NCBI GenBank assembly: GCA_024138015.1
Contig: JAMXBB010000004.1
Coordinates: 78,689,052-78,753,051 of the forward strand
Source: Lumnitzera littorea
Taxonomy: Eukaryota > Streptophyta > Magnoliopsida > Myrtales > Combretaceae
Direction: 5' to 3'
Length of the DNA stretch: 64,000 nucleotides
A program made the translations under genes and the position numbers. Positions 9,430 to 20,652 of this stretch are shown here, piece by piece; position 1 is the stretch's first letter; the number at the start of each line of letters is the position of its first letter. The notes beneath the pieces were generated by a model. It was not told the origin of the DNA, did not search any database, and saw only the letters and a list, made by a program, of their open reading frames with translations.

Positions 9430-10826
9430 CCATCACTACCTATCATTATCTTTTCCTTCTTTTTAGGTGGAGCTTCTTCTTGAACAAGTGGAGCTTTTTC
9501 TTTAGCTTTTTTTTTAGCTCTTCTTCAATAGATTATTCCTCTAACTTCATTTTCTCCCCTTAACCAATGCTAAGAGTTCTTTTACCGTAAAATTGATCTT
9601 TCCATTGCTAAGATGAACATAGTGGGATCCATCTTCAGTAAACTAGATCTTCTTATACACCTCGATGCTTATATGATGTAATATAGTTTCTCTAATTTTC
9701 CTTGCCTAGTGGATATAGGCCATCCTTAGGGAGTTAAAATCTCTTAAATTCTAATAATTTCATGATTATAGATCCATAGGGCATTCCTCATTTATTCCTT
9801 AGCATAATTCTGATCATATAAAAAGCTAGGTTTATTGGTTCCTTCTTTATCAAAGATCTAATCACACTTATATCCTCTCCTATTATAGAAGTTAAACTAC
9901 TTTTCTTAGGTAGTAAACAATTGGTCACTACCTTATAAAGTAGCCTAAACTCTAAAGTGAACCACATAATCTATGGATTCTCATAGTTAGGGAGTTTTAC
10001 ACCATTAGTAGAATCTAGATAAATCTGTTCCCTCATCAAATCTAAATCTCTTTCAATAAAAACTAACTTAAGACACATATTTTCCTTAATAATGACAATA
10101 TCATATTCTCTAACTTTAGTCCTAATTGAATTCTTTCCTTCCTCACTCAAATTGATGCAAAATGCAACTACAATATCACCACTAACATTCTCTCTAATTG
10201 TGTAGAGACTTTTTGCAATTAAAACTTCTAAATACTCATCTAAATAGAAACAATTCTTTTCAAAGAAGTTAAAATCTAGATACGAACTATGAGAAACCTT
10301 ATCACCCTTCAGCAGAGTCCTCATCTCAATAGTCATTGGAATTTTGGTGATTTTTTTAATATGGATTCTTGAAGGTTTCTTGATAGCTATAGACTAGATT
10401 GATCTATCCTTCCCTTTAAAAGAGCTTCTAACTTTGGGAACTGAAGGTGGGGTCTTCCTTTGGATAGATTCTTTCTTCTTCAATAGTTATTGAAGAGGAA
10501 TGTTAGATTTTATGGAGTTAGAATTTGATGCATCATGATCACTTAGTGGAACAGAGGTTTTGTCAAAGTTAGGTAAAGGAAACTCTTGTGATGGAGTTTC
10601 CTCCTCATTTGGTGAAGGTATAGAATGATGATGATTTCTTCTTCTCTTGCATTAAGGTTTACTATTGATTCTTTAGCTGGAGGATTTAAGGTTTTAGTTA
10701 GTAGGGTATTGGTTAGTGGATTTTCCTTAACAACAATCTTGTTGGAAGGATGAAGAGATAATAGTCTTTATGCCCTTTCTCATAAGCCTAGAAGATCTTC
10801 TCTTATAAGTTTGCATGGTTGTGAAG
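9430..10826 (-). pseudogene. N-terminal part of the extra ORF, minus-strand copy
   Basis: A likely start ATG is at 10826-10824, followed by a basic Q-T-Y-K-R-R segment. The best stretch (10336-9971, 121 codons) carries F-F-E-K-N and a long core that aligns by eye with the plus-strand copy at 6100-6395. At least one frameshift separates the start from this stretch. It lies about 0.3 kb downstream of pol. It is cut at 9424 by the inserted LTR, and the probable remainder is at 5565-4970. Many stops; non-functional. Same domain caveat as the plus-strand copy. Confidence 0.65.
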
Positions 10827-11139
10827 AGATTTTGATCAAGAATGAGATGAATTAAAGGATTTTATAAAAACTGAGAGAAAGGAAAAGAGTGAGAAAGAGA
10901 GGAGTATAGTAGTGGGTGAGGGGATTTGAAATTAGAAGAGAGAGAGGAAAAAATGTGATTAGTCTTTGAGGTTATGGAGAGTTTTAAAAACTAACTTATG
11001 AGGAAATTAAGAACTTCCTTATCTATTAAGTAACACATGGCAGATGGGTTAACATACTTATTTTAAATTGTTGTACAAGTAAAAATGGACTAAAAACTTT
11101 ATAAACAATTAATTTACATAAAAATTAAAAATAAAAAGG

Positions 11140-11690
11140 ACTACATATACTAAATTCATTTCTAATAAATTCAAACCTTGTTTTTTTCGAGGGCTTGGTA
11201 AAAATATTTGTAAGCTATAAATCTATAGAAATAAACTTAATATTCACTTCATGATTAGCAATACGATCCCTTATGAAATGATGTTGAATTTCAATGTGCT
11301 TGGATCTAGTGATGTATAGATTCTTAGTTAAATTTATTACACTTATATTATCACACTTAATGGGAATATCTTTATAATTGCTATTTAATCTAGAGTATTT
11401 GCGCACAACAATTTCTTAGAGACACATATTCAACTTTAGCTGTAGGAACAACTACTGAATTCTATTTCTTAGATGACAAAGATATCAATTTATCACCTTA
11501 AAATTGACAAGTTTCTGACGTACTCTTCCTATCTATGTTGTACTTAGCATAGTCAGCATTTGAATATCATATTAAAGTAGAATTTTGATTCTTTAGATAC
11601 CAAATGCCCAATTTAGAAGTACAAGATAGATATTTAAATATCCTTTTAACAATAGCTAAATGAGTCTTAGTAGGATTACTTTAAAACCTG
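11140..11690 (-). pseudogene. Sirevirus pol: RNase H end
   Basis: The open stretch 11406-11215 shows I-P-I-K-C-D-N, I-N-L-T-K-N, S-K-H-I-E-I and H-H-F-I-R-D. These are hallmarks of the Copia RNase H C-terminus. Below 11215, after a stop, N-I-F-T-K-P and R-F-E-F-I-R-N-E follow, the usual Sirevirus pol end, at about 11140. Upstream parts of the domain (11690-11410) are interrupted by stops. Confidence 0.85.
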
Positions 11691-12730
11691 GCACAAATAC
11701 AGACACTAAATAGGATATCTAGTTTAGATGCGGTTAAGTACAAAAGAGATCTTATTAAGCTTCTATAAAGCTTTTCATTTACCTTCTTATCACTCGAGTC
11801 TAGATCTAACTTGGTGGATGTATAGATAGGTGTTGTAGCACTCTTGACTTTGTCAAAACCAAATTTCTTTAGGATTTGATTTGTATATTTCTCTTAATGT
11901 ACAAATATCCCTTCACTACTTTGCTTAATTTGAAGTCCAGGAAAAAATTAAGTTCTCCCGTTAAGGACATTTCAAATTTAGCTTGCTTTAACTTAGAAAA
12001 TTCTTTGTAATATTTTTTATTAATAATACCAAATATTATATCATCTACATAAATCTATATAACTAACAAATCATTACCATAATGCTTTAAAAATAAAGTA
12101 GTATCCCCTTTACCTCTTATAAAGTCATGCTTAATTAGATATTCACTCAATTTTTCATACCAGGCACATGGTGGCTATTTAAGTCCATGAAATGCCTTTT
12201 TGAGCTTGTACATATGATCTTCTTTAAATGGATCTTCAAATCCAAGAGGCTGCTCAACATATACCTCCTTTTTTATATAACCATTTAGGTAGGCAATCTT
12301 TACATCTATCTAAAACAACTTGAAATTTTTTAAGCAAGAAAATGTAAGTAATAAATGAATTGCTTTTAGCCTAGCTATAGGTGTATAAGTTTCATTATAA
12401 TCTATACCTTTTTCTTGAGAATATTCTATAGCTACTAATCTAGCTTTGTTTCTTATTTTCTTACTTGTTTCATCTAGTTTATTCTTGAATACCTATTTTG
12501 TGCCTATAACATATTTACCTATTGGTCTAGGTACTAAATTCCAAACCTAATTTATCTAGAATTAAGTTAATTTCTCCTGAATAGCATTAATCCAGTTGCT
12601 GTCCTACAATGCCTCATTAATATTGTTAGGTTCAAATTCATAAATTATAGCAAAGTGATTTTCGATATCCTTGTAACTAGATCTGGTTCTAACACCACTT
12701 TATGCATCATCAATGATGAGTTATTGTAGA
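11690..12730 (-). pseudogene. Sirevirus pol: reverse transcriptase
   Basis: Minus-strand reading shows P-L-G-F-E-D-P-F near 12250, A-F-H-G-L-K near 12190, A-W-Y-E-K-L near 12165 and the catalytic I-Y-V-D-D-I-I-F-G around 12040-12051, with both Asp intact. Stops punctuate the frame: one TAG lies two residues before Y-V-D-D and another follows A-F-H-G-L-K, where relatives usually have Gln. Otherwise the domain is nearly full length. Confidence 0.85.
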
Positions 12731-12747
12731 CGAAAGAACTTGAATCT

Positions 12748-13660
12748 CTAAGATCTTAAAGCATTTGGATTAGCATCTTGACTTGTAAAAGGTTTTGTAT
12801 TACCTTCTAAGTTTTTTGTTAAACCTTCTAATTTCCCTATTATACCTTCTAAGTTCGGTAGAGTAGCTTCTGGTTGTGAAATGGTATTTTCTTGTTTAAC
12901 TTTTAAGTCATAAGAACTCTCCTTCTTTTTAGGAACAACATCATCTTCATCAAGAACATCGTCAATATCTTCAATAAACTTAACATTAATAGATTCCTCA
13001 ATAACTCTCGTTGATTTATTATAGATTTTGTATGCTTTGCTATTTAATGAATAACCCAAAAAAATTCCTTTATCTGCTCTTTCATCAAACTTGCCAAGAT
13101 CAACATTAGTCTTTTTCACTAAACATTTATAGCTAAAAGTATGAAAATAAGAAATAGTAGGTTTTCTTTCTTTATACAACTCATGTGTTGTATTTTAAGT
13201 TAAGGTTCTAATATAAACTTTGTTAATTATATAGCATGTTGTTGAAATGGCTTTTGCTTAGAAATGTTTAGCTCTTCAACTATCATTTAGCGTAGTCATA
13301 GCTATTTCTTGTATTGTTCTTTTCTTTCTTTCTACAGCTCCATTCTATTGTGGAGTATAAGGGGTTAAGAAGTTGTGATTTATGCCATTTTGATCATATA
13401 ATGTAGTAAGCTCATGATTGTTAAATTCTTTAGCATTATATGATATTAGACTAGCAATACAATATCCATTTTCATTTTGTATCTTCTTCGCAAAGCTTTC
13501 AAATGCTTTAAATACATTACTCTTATGTTGTAAAAATAACAACCATGTAAATCTTGTAAAGATCATCAACAATTACAAGTCCATACTTATTTTCTCATAA
13601 ATTTAAAGTTCATGTAGGTCTAAACAAATCTAAGTGAAATAACTTTAGGGGCTTATTAGT
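12748..13660 (-). pseudogene. Sirevirus pol: integrase
   Basis: Two long stretches remain. 13572-13345 has T-W-L-L-F-L-Q-H-K, N-A-K-E-F-N-N-H-E (second acid residue region, here Asn-Ala) and P-Y-T-P-Q. A stop follows, then N-G-A-V-E-R-K with the catalytic Glu. 13179-12748 has K-P-T-I-S-Y-F-H, G-I-F-L-G-Y-S and a tail rich in Asp/Glu then Leu/Thr, as in Sirevirus post-integrase regions. The stop after P-Y-T-P-Q stands where the family has a second Gln. The second catalytic Asp appears lost. Confidence 0.85.
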
Positions 13661-13699
13661 TGAAATTATATTTTTACTCTTATAAGCAGCTAATATTAA

Positions 13700-14200
13700 C
13701 TTATTCTTAGCATAAGAAACATAATTCAACTAGCTATTATCACTGAGTTTAGGTAATGCCTTTATCAAACTATTGTTAGATAACTTCTTTAGTTGAGAAA
13801 AATTTACATGTCTAAGTCTTTTGTGCTACAAAAATGTACTATCAAATGTAATCAACAAGCATTGTTCAACAAAGACTATTTTTAGATTTGATTTTAGCCT
13901 TGCAATGTTAGTTTCATAGCCTATAAAAACAGCTCCCTGTTATGAAAATGAGTAGAGAATAAAATGTAGAGTTTGTGACTTATTGAGTTGCATTTCTCCT
14001 AAAATAAATTAGCTTTTCATTTGTTTGTTTTGAGTTTTATACCAGGCCAAAGTTATCAAGAATGAGAATTTGCTTAATGAAAATTCCTTGTGGTCCATAG
14101 GATATGATTTTCTTACTAGACTTAGTATATTCCTTAAGATATCCATTCTTTGAGTTATTCCAACTGATATATCCCCTCTTGTTGATGCCATTAAGACCAC
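13700..14200 (-). pseudogene. Sirevirus pre-integrase region and unresolved upstream piece
   Basis: Near 13820 the minus strand shows a H-K-R-L-R-H-V-N-F-like stretch, the zinc-binding pre-integrase motif. Near 13640 K-P-L-K-L-F-H-L-D-L precedes the integrase core. The 63-codon open stretch 14200-14009 has no motif I recognise. Gag knuckles and protease were not found, so the element is truncated here. Confidence 0.55.
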
Positions 14201-14385
14201 TAAAGGCCATCTACTCCAGCACTAGCAACTACTGACTAATAATGGTCATGACTAGTTGCCACCACCATGATAACCCATGTCTTTAGAATAGACGGAGAGA
14301 AGTAACTTGTTAGTACCACTAATAAGCCATGTCAAGAGGAGAAGTATAAAGTGATGTGACTTAACAACACTATAATGATCCATAT

Positions 14386-14819
14386 TGGTGATAGTGGATA
14401 TCATAAGTACAACCTCTGATTACATTCCTAGTGGTTTAGTAGCCATTGACGATGGTGGACTTGCAAAAAGCCCCTTATGGCATAGCCAATGAAGGCCCTT
14501 TGTTGCTTAAGTTAGTGAGGAGAGTATTTGAACGAAGGGTGGAGTGCACTTAAAGATAGAGAAAATTAAAGATTGGATCCCTTTACCTTGATTTTTCCTC
14601 TTATTTATAAGAAAAGGAGCTAACTTACCCTACCACATTGTGAGGATTGGCCTAGATGTAATCTAAAGTAAGGGCGTTGTTAGTATGAGAAAGGATAGCT
14701 ACCTTTTTGTTGGTTAGTATACCTTAAGAAGGGAACTTGTTACATCGAAGTGTGTGGTTGTAATGGCTTAGACAGTTAGATCCTTAGGTCGTATGTTAGG
14801 ACATCATGTGGCATTTAAT

Positions 14820-14854
<35 letters not shown>

Positions 14855-15265
14855 GGGGAGGTCAACTTTGTCTGGTGAAGCATTCTCTGAATTGTGCTTT
14901 GAATAGAGGGTACTACTTGTCCTCATGGTCAAACAGGGGCTGTTAGGCTGTAGATCTGGTTGCGACGGATTTCTTAAGTGCTTGAAGCTTGGTCCTAGGG
15001 GTGCTTGGGGACTCTAGGTTCTTTAGAGGGATGCCTAAGCTCCTTGATTATGTGAAATCGGAGAGGGGTTCAAGACTTGGCAGGTGCTTGGAGGTTACCC
15101 GAACCCTTGCCTTGGCTTTTAGCATGGTAGATGGTGTTAGTGCTTTGATACTGGCTGGCTTGTGCACTTGGTAGGGAAAATCATCCTTTGGGGATATGCT
15201 AACCCTTGAATGTATTGAATGGGCTTGGGCCTTCATAGCTTTAGGTTGAAAAGGAGCTATTAACA
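14386..15265. repeat. Copy 1 of a ~0.88 kb direct repeat (LTR-like)
   Basis: This copy matches 15503-16391 in order and orientation over its whole length. Shared segments include GTGGACTTGCAAAAAGC, GATTGGATCCCTTTACC, a (GA)n tract and TTCTTAAGTGCTTGAAGC. It starts TGGTGATAG and ends near CTATTAACA. The copies could be LTRs of a collapsed small element or a tandem duplication. No tRNA-type primer site or matching target duplication was seen, so the type stays open. It contains no protein-coding signal. Confidence 0.7.
14824..14852. repeat. (GA)n microsatellite in repeat copy 1
   Basis: Fourteen or so GA units, followed by GGAAGGGGAG. The same tract sits at the matching place in copy 2 but is shorter. 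Confidence 0.95.
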
Positions 15266-15502
15266 CTTATTCCCCCATTCTCCTTGGAGTTGAGGTGATA
15301 AGGAGAGTATTGTAGGTCTAAGCTTTGGAAGTCAAAGCCCACTTCTATCACTCCTCAAAAGGAGGGGTGATTGGCTCTTGATGATTGGGATAGAGGGAGC
15401 TATTGAGTGTCCGTACGACATGACTATTGATTTTGCAACATTTTTTCCTTCCCAAGGTGGTCTTTTTCAAAGCATAGCGATGATGCTTAAGGCATAGTGT
15501 AG
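15266..15502. other. Spacer between the two repeat copies
   Basis: About 237 bp with no coding signal, no Met-tRNA primer site and no purine tract that would mark an LTR element interior. It includes a short inverted motif around CACTCCTCAAAAGGAGGGGTG (15349-15370). Confidence 0.5.
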
Positions 15503-16391
15503 TAGTAATAGTAGATATCATAAATATAGCCTTTGATCGTACTATTGGTGGTCTAATAGCCATTGATGGTAGTGGACTTGCAAAAAGCTCCCTATAATGT
15601 AGCCAATGAGGGCCCTTTGATACTCATGTTAAGAGAAGAGTACTTGAACGAAGGCTCGAGTGCACTTAGAGATAGAGAAAATTAAGGATTGGATCCCTTT
15701 ACCTAGAGCTCTATGTCTTATTTATAAGAAATGGAGCTAACTTACTTTGCCATATGGCATATGAGAATTGGCTTGGATGCAACCTAAGGTAACGGTGATA
15801 TTAGTATGAGAAAGGACAGGTACCTTTTTGTTGGTTGGTAGACCTCAAGAAGAGAGCTTATCACATCAGAGTAGGGTGCTACCATAACTTAGATAGCTAA
15901 ATCCTTAGGCTATACGCTAGGATGTCATGTGGTATTTAATGAGAGAGAGAGAGAGAGAGAGAGGAAGGGGAGCTCAGCTTCATCTGGTGAAGTGTTCTCC
16001 AAAAGGTACTTGGAATAGTGGGCATAGCTTCTACTTGTAGTCGAATAAGGGTTATTGGGCTATAAATTCGGTTGCAATAGACTTCTTAAGTGCTTGAAGC
16101 TCAATCTCCAGGATGCTTAAGGATTTTGGGTTCTCCTAAGGGATCTTTAAGCTCCTTGGCTATTTGAAACCGAAGAGGAGTTCTAGACTTAGGAGGTACT
16201 TGGAGGCTACTTGGACTCTCGCCCTAGCCTTTAATGTGGTGGATGGTGTTGGTGCTTTGACCCGTACTAACTTGTGCACTTGGTGAAGAAACCATCTTTT
16301 GGGGATGTGATAACTGCTGAATGTATTGAGAGGGCTTTGATAATGGGCTTAGGCCTTTAGAGCTTTAAGTTGAAAAGGGACCATCAATACA
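15503..16391. repeat. Copy 2 of the ~0.88 kb direct repeat (LTR-like)
   Basis: Partner of 14386-15265, offset about 1.12 kb. Many differences between the two copies are G/A or C/T, for example at the first bases (TGGTGATAG versus TAGTAATAG). The (GA)n tract is at about 15940-15962. The end is near CATCAATACA. Confidence 0.7.
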
Positions 16392-16627
16392 TACCATCTA
16401 GAAAGAGGGAAAGGAAACTTAAATCTTGTGAGCACTAGGTGGTAAAAGAAGGCATATGGTGCCTTGATCTTATGAGGACATGCAAACCTTAAGTCATGCA
16501 TGAGTGTATGCTTAATGCATTAAGTTATCAAGGGTGTTAAGAGAGAGAATCTAAGAGGTGACTAAGAGAGAAGGAGAGATAGAGGACTCTAGTGAATGGC
16601 AACCTTTTGGTAGCGGATTTGACAACC
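16392..16627. other. Unassigned flank left of Gypsy element 1
   Basis: Non-coding sequence containing the short purine-rich stretch AGAGAGAAGGAGAGATAGAGG (16563-16583). It continues, across the Gypsy insertion, at 22876. No feature recognised. Confidence 0.4.
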
Positions 16628-16632
16628 TTAGT
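16628..16632. repeat. Target-site duplication TTAGT (left) of Gypsy element 1
   Basis: TTAGT immediately precedes the LTR start TGATACGG. The identical TTAGT at 22871-22875 follows the other LTR. Confidence 0.9.
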
Positions 16633-17558
16633 TGATACGGATTCCGTAGATGAACATACGGATCCAATGTCATGCATAACCAAAAGGGTGGGTCTGGGCC
16701 GCAAGATGGCCTTAAGAGTAAATGGTAGTCAGGGATATAGAGGGGTTCCTGTGCACCGACGATGGATATGACACACGAACACCTCATACAAGCTTAGGTT
16801 ACACTTGATATGATGCATAAGTATGGTTGGAGGTCACTTGCCATTAGTCAATGCTCAATGAGCTAGATAAAAGTAGCTCAAGAGCAAGCAGAAGAACACT
16901 TAGCTTAAGAGGGAGTAAAAGTTCAGTGTATTCTTTGTATGATGTCATTATGCGAGTATTTATAGTACTTAGTTAAGGTAAGTTCTAAATTACAAAAAAT
17001 TACATAAATGGATCCCTACTTCCTAAGAAAAAGGAGAATAATTTATAGGGAAAGTACATAATCGTGCAAAAAAGAATATGCACTATTAGAAAAGATAGTA
17101 TGGACATTAGAAAGGATAGTGTGCATGCATTTTACTTAATTTGTGGTCCCAATAACATTGCGAGCCAAGCAAGAGTGTATCTTGATCAGGTCTGGTCGGC
17201 ATCAGCAGTTCGATAGCTTTGATTGTTGGGGTTAGGCAAGGGTTGCCTTAGGGATGACTCACACTTGGGATCATCTTCGGATAATCAGCTCCTGACAATT
17301 GTTAGCTTGACCTCAATACTGCAGAGATGGCTGTATCTAGATTTAGCGCTTTGACTAGTATATTGTAGAGGGGTCGATTTAGTACATTGGCTGGTTACTT
17401 CAACAACTTCTTGGATGGTATGGAGAGCAAAGTAGCTTAGCAGATCGGACTAGGGTAAACACTACTCCTCAGTGCTTAACTCACCTTTGACAAATTGGCG
17501 AGCCATCTGAGAAAGCCCTCGGGCTTGGGAATGCGTGATTGGTCCTTGATCCCTATTA
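16633..17558 (-). repeat. 3' LTR of Gypsy element 1
   Basis: 926 bp, matching 21958-22870. On the plus strand it begins TGATACGG and ends CCCTATTA, i.e. a TG...CA LTR whose final C is now T. A TATTTATAG at 16957-16965 is the minus-strand TATA box (CTATAAATA), at the same place as in the partner LTR (22292-22300). The purine stretch just right of it (17559-17575, minus-strand CCCAGAAGGG) is the likely polypurine tract. Confidence 0.93.
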
Positions 17559-17586
17559 TCCCTTCTGGGTTGTTTTAGATTTGTGA

Positions 17587-18770
17587 TCAAAATTGGTTCA
17601 GCTCTAGGCTGCTCGTCCTCGGGAGTGTAAGGTTGGAGATTAGCAATGTTGAAGGAGTTTGAAACTCCATATCCTTTAGGTAATTTAATCTTATAGGCAA
17701 TTTAATCCTATAGGCATTAGGATTGATCATTTCAAGTACTTTGAAAGGTCCATTAGCTTTGGGAGACAACTTGCTCTTCCTTAAGTTTGAGAATTGTTCC
17801 ATGCTGAGATGTATCCAAACCAAATCACTTTATTGAAATTCTCTCTTCCTTCATCTTCAGCTTCGCTTCTCGAGCTTAGTATTAGCTCGGCTCAATTACT
17901 TTATAACCTTCTGGTGTATGGTTTTGATGGCTTCAACTCTTTCAATGGTTAGTTGGTTATCATTAAGCATCAGTTAGGGTGCGTGGTCCATCGGGAGCTC
18001 GGGGTTGAACCCATAGGCAACCTTGAATGGAGACATGTTTGTTATATTGTAGGCAATCCTATTGTAGGAAAACTCAATGATTGGTAAGCATAGATCCCAG
18101 TCGGTCGTATTTCGTTTGATAGTAACCCAAAGTAAAGTTCCTATGGTTTTGTTAACAACTTCGGTCTGCCCATCGGTTTGTGGGTGGCAAGATGTGCTAT
18201 ACAGCAGCTTAGTTTCCATTCGCCCTTACAGCATCCTTTAGAAGTGGCTCATGAACTTTGGGTCTCGTTAGAAACAGTGGTTTTGGGAACTCCATGAAGC
18301 TTGATTACTTCTTGTAAGAAAAGAAAAGAGATGGCTGAAGCATTATTAGTTTTGGAGTAGGGCACAAAATGTGCCATCTTGCTAAATCGATCCACAACCA
18401 CTATGATGGAGTCCTTCCTTTGGGACGTCCTCGGCAATCCTAACATGAAGTCCATACTCAGCTTGGACCGTGGTTTGGTTAGGATAGGCAAGGGTAGATA
18501 ATGTCCTTGCTTAGCTTGGCTCTTTGCTTTTTGGCTGGTTGCAAACCTTTCCAACACAGATTATACATCTCTTACAAATAGTAGGTTCAGCACTAGCTAA
18601 AGTGTCTAGTTAATCCTCTTCCATGCACTTCGTGCATAAGTAATTCTCTCATGGAACAAGTCGAGATACTTAACCTCCTCTTCCTGAATAAGTGCCTGTC
18701 CTCCCTGTAATAGTCATCCAGTATCCATCCTTCCTTATATTAGGCATAGATAGGACCAAAATGTGGATCT
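17587..18770 (-). pseudogene. Gypsy 1 integrase
   Basis: Minus strand. Near 18640 the H-x-x-x-H of the zinc-binding region (H-E-V-H-G-R-G) is readable, but the Cys pair is damaged. 18557-18249 carries the core with M-D-F-M-L-G-L-P (first Asp present) and V-V-V-D-R-F-S-K. The second catalytic Asp reads Asn (V-S-N, GAC to AAC type), and a one-base loss there shifts the frame. 18219-17974 carries H-P-Q-T-D-G-Q-T-E with the catalytic Glu. 17823-17587 is the post-core V-W-I-H-L ... G-P-F-K-V-L-E ... N-A-Y-R-I-K-L-P region. There is no chromodomain. Confidence 0.9.
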
Positions 18771-18829
18771 TTAACATACAAATTCTTTATAGTTGAAAAA
18801 CCAAGTAGCCTTGTTTGTGGGTCGATCAA

Positions 18830-19470
18830 GAGGGTATGTCGTCTTGATAGGGCGTCGACCATTACATCGTTCCTTCCATTCTTGTATTTTACGACATAAG
18901 AAAATCCTTCCATGAACTCAATCCATTTGGCTTACCTTTAAGACAACTTGAGTTGACTCTTCAGATACCTCAAGGATTTATGATTAGTGTAGATCATAAA
19001 TTCCTTAAGCAGTAGATAATGTTGCCATACTATTAGGGCTTGGATTAGGGAGTATAACTCCTTGTCATAGATAGAATAGTTGAGTGTAAATCCTCAAAGT
19101 TTCTCTCTGAAGTAAGAAATAGGTCGGCCTTCTTGCATCAGCATAGCACTTATGCCTAGTTTGGATGCCTCACACTCTAGCTCAAACACTTTGTCAAAGT
19201 TTGATAGAGCTAAGATAAGGGTTATAGTTAGTCTATCCTTTACTTCCACTAAACTCCTTTGCTCCTTCTCTCCCCATTTGAATTTAACATTCTTCTTTGA
19301 GAGTTTGGTAAGTGGGGCTGTAATCGTATTGAAATTCTTTATAAATCTACGTTAGAACGATGCTAGGCCGTAGAAACTTCTTACATCTACAGAATAAGTC
19401 AGCTTAGGCCATTCTATGATCGCTCTTGTTTTCTCATCATCGACTCGGATGCTACCTCCACTTACAATAA
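18830..19470 (-). pseudogene. Gypsy 1 RNase H
   Basis: The minus strand shows M-L-M-Q-E-G-R-P-I-S-Y-F near 19145, Y-S-I-Y-D-K-E-L-Y near 19075, Y-T-N-H-K-S-L near 18990 (Asp of T-D-H is Asn here) and N-G-R-N-D-V-M-V-D-A-L-S-R-R near 18860. This is the standard Gypsy RNase H order. The T-D-H to T-N-H change removes an acidic residue and is again G to A. Stops interrupt the frame at several points. Confidence 0.88.
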
Positions 19471-19539
19471 AACCTAAGATCACCTCAGATCAGCAAAAGT
19501 CACACTTCTTTAGATTGGCATAGAGCTGTTCAGATCAGA

Positions 19540-19990
19540 GTTTTGCAAAGACTCTTCGAAGATGCTCTTAGTGAGTCTCCAAGTTAGAGCTATACACCGG
19601 AATGTTATCAAAATAAACTATGATAAACTTTCCTAATAATTCTCGGAGTACATGATTTATCAGGTACATAAATGTGCTCAGCGCATTGGACAGTCCAAAT
19701 GGTATTACAAGCCATTCATATAAACCATGTTGTATCTTGTATGAGGTCTTCCACTCATCACCCTCACGCATTCGAATTTGATGTATCTAGATTTAAGGTC
19801 AATCTTAGAGAACATTCTTGCTTTGTTTAATTTGTCTAGCATGTCATCAAGCTTAGGTATGGGATACTTGTACTTGATGGTGATTCGATTGATTGCTTGG
19901 TTATCTATACACATCCTCCAAGAAGCATCTTTCTTCAATACTAACAAGGTTGGCATAGCACAGGGGCTTAGGGACTCATGTACATACCCT
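19540..19990 (-). pseudogene. Gypsy 1 reverse transcriptase
   Basis: 19956-19780 shows W-R-M-C-I-D-N-Q-A-I-N and Y-P-I-P-K-L-D-D-M-L-D-K-L, then F-S-K-I-D-L-K-S. A one-base shift near 19775 moves to the frame of 19771-19568, with G-D-E-W-K-T, G-L-Y-E-W-L-V-I-P-F-G-L and the catalytic box at 19604-19615. The box reads Y-F-D-N instead of Y-F-D-D: the last Asp codon is AAC, one G-to-A step away. This alone would kill polymerase activity. Confidence 0.92.
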
Positions 19991-20292
19991 TTCTTTAGTA
20001 GCTCATCTCTTTTTAATTCGGCTCAGGTCATCACCAAAGTCTCTTTCTTTAAGGTTCAGCTAAGTTAGGACTGCATGACCTTTACTTGTTCGGCAATCAT
20101 AGGACTCAATTTCATCCTCCTACCTTTATGTTCCACTGAACATGTATTCTTCCTTTCGTCATACATAACTACTCGATTAAACATCTATGGTCGTCTAAGT
20201 AGAATGTGGGACATACTAATGGGCAGCACATCATAGAGCACTTCGTCTCGATATTTGCTAATGTAGATCGGTATGGACGCCTGTTTGTTTAC

Positions 20293-20646
20293 TTATAAGG
20301 CTCCCTTATCACTAAACCAATGAAGCTTGTAAGGTCTTGGATGGGACATGGTTGGCAATTTCAATTGCTGGACCATAAATGTAGAGGTTGTATTGGTGTA
20401 GCTCCTACTATCAACTATCAAGGCGCACAACGACTCATTCACCTTGCACCTAATACAAAAGAGATTTTCCTTTTGTTCATCTTTGGGTACGAAGCTAACG
20501 CTCATCATCCTCCTTAACACTAGAGTAGTCGGCAAAAAGTTGCCTTCCTCACTATAGATAACTTTCTCTTCAGATAGTTTGGTCCATTTGTCCTCTCTTA
20601 GTTCCTTTACTTCTTCATTAGTATTGTTCACCTCAACATTCGGCAC
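20293..20646 (-). pseudogene. Gypsy 1 aspartic protease
   Basis: The open stretch has A-L-I-V-D-S-R-S-Y-T-N followed by L-K-L-P-T and H-P-R-P-Y-K-L-H-W, the typical plant Gypsy protease sequence. The active-site D-S-G reads D-S-R (20404-20412), and the Cys two residues later reads Tyr; both are G-to-A changes. The homologue in Gypsy 3 (57175-57429) still has D-G-G-S-C. It lies directly after the gag knuckle, in a nearby frame. Confidence 0.88.
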
Positions 20647-20652
20647 CTTACC

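Larger units (their letters stand above)
9425..14000 (-). mobile_element. Sirevirus-type Copia element, minus strand, upstream portion
   Basis: Reading down from 14000, the minus strand shows pre-integrase, integrase, RT and RNase H, then an extra ORF after pol. The order and the post-integrase motifs (F-L-G-Y-S, Y-N-K, E-E-S near 13000) match Sireviruses. Its continuation is inferred at 5565-3300, beyond the inserted block. The 5' LTR, primer site and recognisable gag are missing above about 14000. Confidence 0.75.
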
